Origin: Tomocerus qinae
Taxonomy: Eukaryota > Arthropoda > Collembola > Entomobryomorpha > Tomoceridae
DNA length: 64,000 nucleotides
Direction of reading: 5' to 3'
NCBI GenBank assembly: GCA_020055645.1
Contig: CM034546.1
Span: 17,298,001-17,362,000, forward strand
Shown: positions 60,427 through 64,000 of the stretch, piece after piece
Layout: every line of letters starts with the position of its first letter
Numbering within the stretch: the first letter of the stretch is position 1
Program-made: the position numbers and the translations under genes
The notes under the pieces: generated by a model
The model's input: the letters and a program-made list of their open reading frames with translations, nothing else
The model's database searches: none
Told to the model about the DNA's origin: nothing

Positions 60427-61869
60427 AAATACTTAAGAGACTACGCAGGCTGGGAACAAAATGTCACAGCCAAAGTTGTTACTTTTAGATTCTAATCTAC
60501 TTAGTGATATGAAAAGAAAATCAATTTCAGGATTTTTTTGAAAACCCGCGCCTTTTTACAAGTCATGGCGGTTTTCCTCCATATGTCGTTCATCTATGAT
60601 TCATTTCTAAATTACTTGACCAATTTTCATGAAAATCGGTTAACAGTAGGTTTATGAAAAAGTATCGTATTTTCCGAACTAATTCACCCTGTTCAAAATA
60701 GTTGACCCCCTCCGGGTCAACTATTATATTTTTACGTTTACAAGTGCCTCTTCTAAATATTATTGACCCTCCTCGAAAATAATTGAGCCCCCCCCTATTT
60801 TATATAGTAGTTGGAGATGATGTGACATACTCATACTAGCTGTATGCATGTAGTTGAGTATTTGAATGGAAAATGTGATGAATTGGAAATTATGATTTAC
60901 TTATAATTATTATTAGGTAATGGTAATCAAGGACGTATTTAGGGGGGGTGCTAGGGTGCTTAAGCACCCCCTAAATTTTCCAAAAACACACTAGATAATT
61001 CTCAAAAATTGATGAAAAGTAGTTTTATACATAAGAAAAATCTGCTCGTATATTTAAGCACCCCCTTAATTTGATTTCTAGATACGCCCTTGATGGTAAT
61101 ATGCAATCGTTGCAGCTTAGCTTAAGTCAAGATATAATCATTTTAGTGAAAATGTCCCCCACAGTAGGTCGATCTAAACTACCCCTAAACGCCCAATAAA
61201 ATACAATTTTCTCATTCGGGATAAATCAGATAAGCGATTATACAATACAATTTAGAGAACTAAACGGTATTTACATAAAGTAGCAGCAACATAATTCAAT
61301 TTATTTCGCAAAGTCTAGACTTCGAGAACCAAATTAAAGAAGGCAAATCCATTTTTGTCTAAGAGAGTACAACTGCCAAAATTCCGTTTTTCAAACGACT
61401 AATGACAATAACGAACTTCTTATAACTGAATATATTGTTAATATCTTTTAGTTTACTTATATTTTCTACATTTGACCTATGCCCTTCCGATTTATTTAAA
61501 AAAGTTAAGTGAAAAAAGAGTAAAGAAATATATTTGTAGCACTCGCAACTTGAAAAAATAATTGACCCTTCTTCGTTTTAGTTGACCCCAACAGGGGTCA
61601 ACTATTAATTTTTCGTATGAATGGCATGCTTGAAACAATGGTTGACCCTGGTCAATTAATTCGGAAACTACAGTAGTTTATAAATGATAAATGAATCATA
61701 GTTGAACGAAAAAGGCGAAAACGCCATAACTTAAAGACGGTGGGTTTTCAAAAAAATCCTGCAAAATTGGTTTTTTCATATCACCTAAGTAAATTAGAAT
61801 CTGAAAAGCTCAACAACTTTGGCTGTGACATTTTGTTCCCAGCCTGCGTGATCTCTTTTATGTATTTAC
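60427..61869. mobile_element. Long-inverted-repeat element, about 1.4 kb, with nested elements
   Basis: The left arm near 60437 reads CAGGCTGGGAACAAAATGTC and then ACAGCCAAAGTTGTT; the exact complement sits at about 61810-61846. Diverged arms extend about 170-200 bp. A second inverted pair inside (near 60676 CCGAACTAATTCACC and 61648-61668 GGTCAATTAATTCGG, with TTGACCC blocks) suggests a nested element. The outer ends are uncertain (GAGTAAATAC is shared at both sides). Confidence 0.7.
60928..61092. mobile_element. hAT-type MITE, 165 bp
   Basis: Ends CAAGGACGTATTTAG and CTAGATACGCCCTTG are inverted, with a GGGGGTGCT / AGCACCCCC hairpin inside. Perfect 8-bp target duplication ATGGTAAT at 60920-60927 and 61093-61100. 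Same general type as the MITE at 46996. Confidence 0.85.
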
Positions 61870-63599
61870 TCTTTGTTATTATTGGAATTTTCTTCACTTA
61901 TGAAATTATGAGTTTAAATACCATTGAATATTTATTTATAGATGTCTTTTTGTGCTTCTGCTACGGTTGACGGCTGCAAGAAGTGAAAAATTAGTAGAAA
62001 ACCTTACAGATGAAAATCAATTCAAACCGGTAATAGCTCGAATTGAATTTCCAATATCAAATGTTAGAAATGACGCAAACATGGTTGCGGCTAAAAATCG
62101 GGAGATTTTAGGGGATGAAAATACAGAAATAAATCCCGAAAAGGAACATTCTGAGGTAGCAAAGAATTCTGAAACCCCTGATGAAGCTGTGAAAACATCT
62201 TTGACCGTTTCTGTTAACCAGCACCTTGTTATTTCTCTTGGGTGGCCATCAAATTCTAATGCACCGCTTTCCGTCAGCGTGAAACCGAATTCTCCTTCTA
62301 CATCTGGAAATAAACCGAATCCCAGCACAGTTTGGACGCCGGCTCAATTCACCTTCGGTTGGAATTCAAAACCTTGTAAATACAACACTAATTGCATTAC
62401 TCCAGATTGCTGTAAAATGCAACCATGATTACCTCAAAATGCTGCATTCAAACGATATTCCCCGTACCGATGAAGGTTTCTGTCAAAATGACAGGTGCAG
62501 AGCATCTGCAAATCTCTGGCAGTTATTGCGCCAGTTCAACAAACCAATGTTGTAACAGCCGTAATCCAAATATTAGGAGATTGATTACGACTTGCATGAA
62601 CAAGAAGTTTGCTGCGTTGTTCCACGTTCCGTGGGTTGTGTCAATGATGCCGATTGCTGTCAGCTTCACTTGATATCATTTTAGGCTTCTCAGTGTGTTA
62701 ATAAATATTGTAAACCTTGCAAAAAAATCAACAAACCTGTACTACTTGAATCTCGGAGTGTTGTGGGTCTAAACTCTTGTGGAAACACACTAACCAACAG
62801 TGATATGGATGACTACGATCGATATGGCATCTGCTGCTTGCCCCCAAAAAGCTGATTGTCAGGTTGGGAAAAGGACATTTGCTGTGATTCGTGGAAGTGT
62901 GAGCAACAATCCCAAAAGAAATTCGATAATAAAACGCTTCGCATGCATTAGAAATCTATCAACGAAAATATTCAGTTATGCTTTGACAGGACAATCAGAT
63001 TACGTAAACAAAGCTTCCATTTTTGGAACTTGCACAGAGTGCACTGAAAATTCTCCATGCGTAACTAGTGAAGACTGTTGTAGTGGCTACATGTGTCAAC
63101 TAGGAAAATGCTCTGATGTTCCAAATAATTCATGTAACAATTGTATAACTGAGGGTAACTCATGTACTGCTAAATCGACATGTTGTACCAACCTCATGTG
63201 TGTAGACGCAGCATGTTGCACAACATCCGGTAGCGCCTGCACTTCAAATTCTACATGTTGTGGTACCAGCACTTGTATTGGAAATATTTGCTCTCCATGT
63301 TTAAATCGACGTGGTACATGTACTGATAACACAAACTGCTGTGATGGTCTCACATGTATTGAAGGGGAATGTTGCAAACAAATCGGTAATTCATGCACAT
63401 TATCTTCGGAATGTTGTGGCTCCAACACATGTAATGGTGGTGTTTGCTCCCCTTGTTTAACACAACGTGGTACATGTACTGATAATTCAAACTGCTGTGA
63501 TGGTCTCGCTTGTGTTGAAGGAGAATGCTGCAAGCAAAACAGCAGTAAATCCTGCACATTATCTTCGGAATGTTGTGGCCCCAATACATGTGTAATAAT

Positions 63600-64000
63600 G
63601 GTGTTTGCCTCATGTGCCCCTGCAAAATGCTGTGTGTACAACTTCTGCAAACTGCTGTAGTGGTCTGTCATGTGGACGGAGGAATATGTTGTAATAATCA
63701 ACTGCAATGGCTGCACAACAAATACGAAATGTTGTGGCACCAGCACCTGTGACATAATGTGGTGTTTGCTCATGTGCCCCTCAAAATGCTGTGTGTACAA
63801 CTTCTGCAAACTGCTGTAGTGGTCTGTCATGTGACGGAGGAATATGTTGTACACCAACTGGTAATGGCTGCACAACAAATACGAAATGCTGTGGCACCAG
63901 CACCTGTACTAGCTATGTTTACTCCTGTGCCCCTCAAAATGCCGTGTGTACAACTTCTGCAAACTGCTGTAGTGGTCTGTCAAAAGACGGAGGAATATGT
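63600..64000 (+). repeat. Tandem cysteine-module repeats of about 159 bp at the window end
   Basis: GTGCCCCTCAAAATGC-type starts recur at 63614, 63774 and 63927 (spacing 160 and 153), each followed by TGTACAACTTCTGCAAACTG. 159 bp is 53 codons, about two cysteine modules. The array is cut by the window edge. Confidence 0.8.

Larger units (their letters stand above)
55880..64000 (+). pseudogene. Second poly-knottin gene: 6-kb intron, frameshifted, runs off window
   Basis: Exon 1 is 55880-55896 (17 nt, ATGGCACTACTATGGCG then GTAAGC). Exon 2 starts at 61942 after TTTATTTATAG. The phase 2 joint gives a strong signal peptide, parallel to the gene at 49772. Exon 2 is open to 62428 (acidic Ser/Pro-rich part, then the first cysteines), where one extra A relative to the paralog shifts the frame. 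More shifts follow to about 62800. A clean frame then runs 62800-63660 with tandem modules such as C-x6-C-x5-CC-x4-C-x4-C, and further shifts occur after 63590. Alternatives are consensus errors in repetitive DNA, or a real pseudogene. The joining of exons 6 kb apart is inferred from phase and paralogy. The 3' end is not in the window. Confidence 0.65.

Noticed and set aside
63096-63878. 260-residue minus-strand frame
   Set aside because: Mirror of the cysteine-module repeat; long antisense frames are expected from its biased codons.

Overview
The window looks like animal nuclear DNA from an arthropod. It is AT-rich, has spliced genes with short GT-AG introns, and carries an invertebrate Cys-loop receptor, a divergent ionotropic receptor (IR) of the arthropod chemosensory type, a VMO-I domain protein and secreted cysteine-knot proteins. 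A springtail or a related basal hexapod would fit, but this is an inference from gene content. No rRNA, tRNA, CRISPR array or operon was seen.

Layout. Positions 1-2505 (minus) hold a Cys-loop ligand-gated ion channel in eight exons, with its 3' end outside the window. Positions 3916-4566 (plus) hold a two-exon secreted VMO-I protein. Position 6178 starts an intact 793-residue IR gene. From 6722 to 35750 its 3' three quarters plus downstream spacer is repeated as seven head-to-tail units of about 4.3 kb. Units 2-7 lack the 5' coding part, share a 1.06-kb inverted-repeat transposon inserted in the coding region (TA target duplication, with the empty site preserved in unit 1) and share a +2 frameshift. 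They are a pseudogene that was amplified after it broke. Immediately beyond the array (35774-36255, minus) is a two-exon gene for a small six-cysteine knottin-like secreted peptide. A frameshifted IR relative lies at 38633-40974 (minus).

From about 36 to 64 kb the DNA is a patchwork of decayed segmental duplications around a family of secreted poly-knottin proteins. One copy is intact (49772-51470; a 14-nt first exon plus one large exon). A second (55880 to beyond 64000) has an intron of about 6 kb filled with transposons and a frameshifted last exon that ends in tandem cysteine modules. Further copies survive only as orphan first exons (37056, 41908) and repeated 5' flanks.

The same stretch is rich in non-autonomous DNA transposons. 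One is a 334-bp element with CACAGTG ends, a 5-bp target duplication and a paralogous empty site, as expected for the Transib/RAG lineage. One is a foldback element holding a 10-bp minisatellite, with a 10-bp target duplication. One has arms made of 20-bp palindromes. Two are hAT-type MITEs with perfect 8-bp target duplications. Several others have long inverted repeats.

Functionally, the window combines chemosensory or ligand-gated channels with secreted disulfide-rich proteins. Nothing shows that the neighbouring genes act in one pathway. Many indels between repeat units fall in homopolymers, so some frame breaks could be long-read consensus errors.
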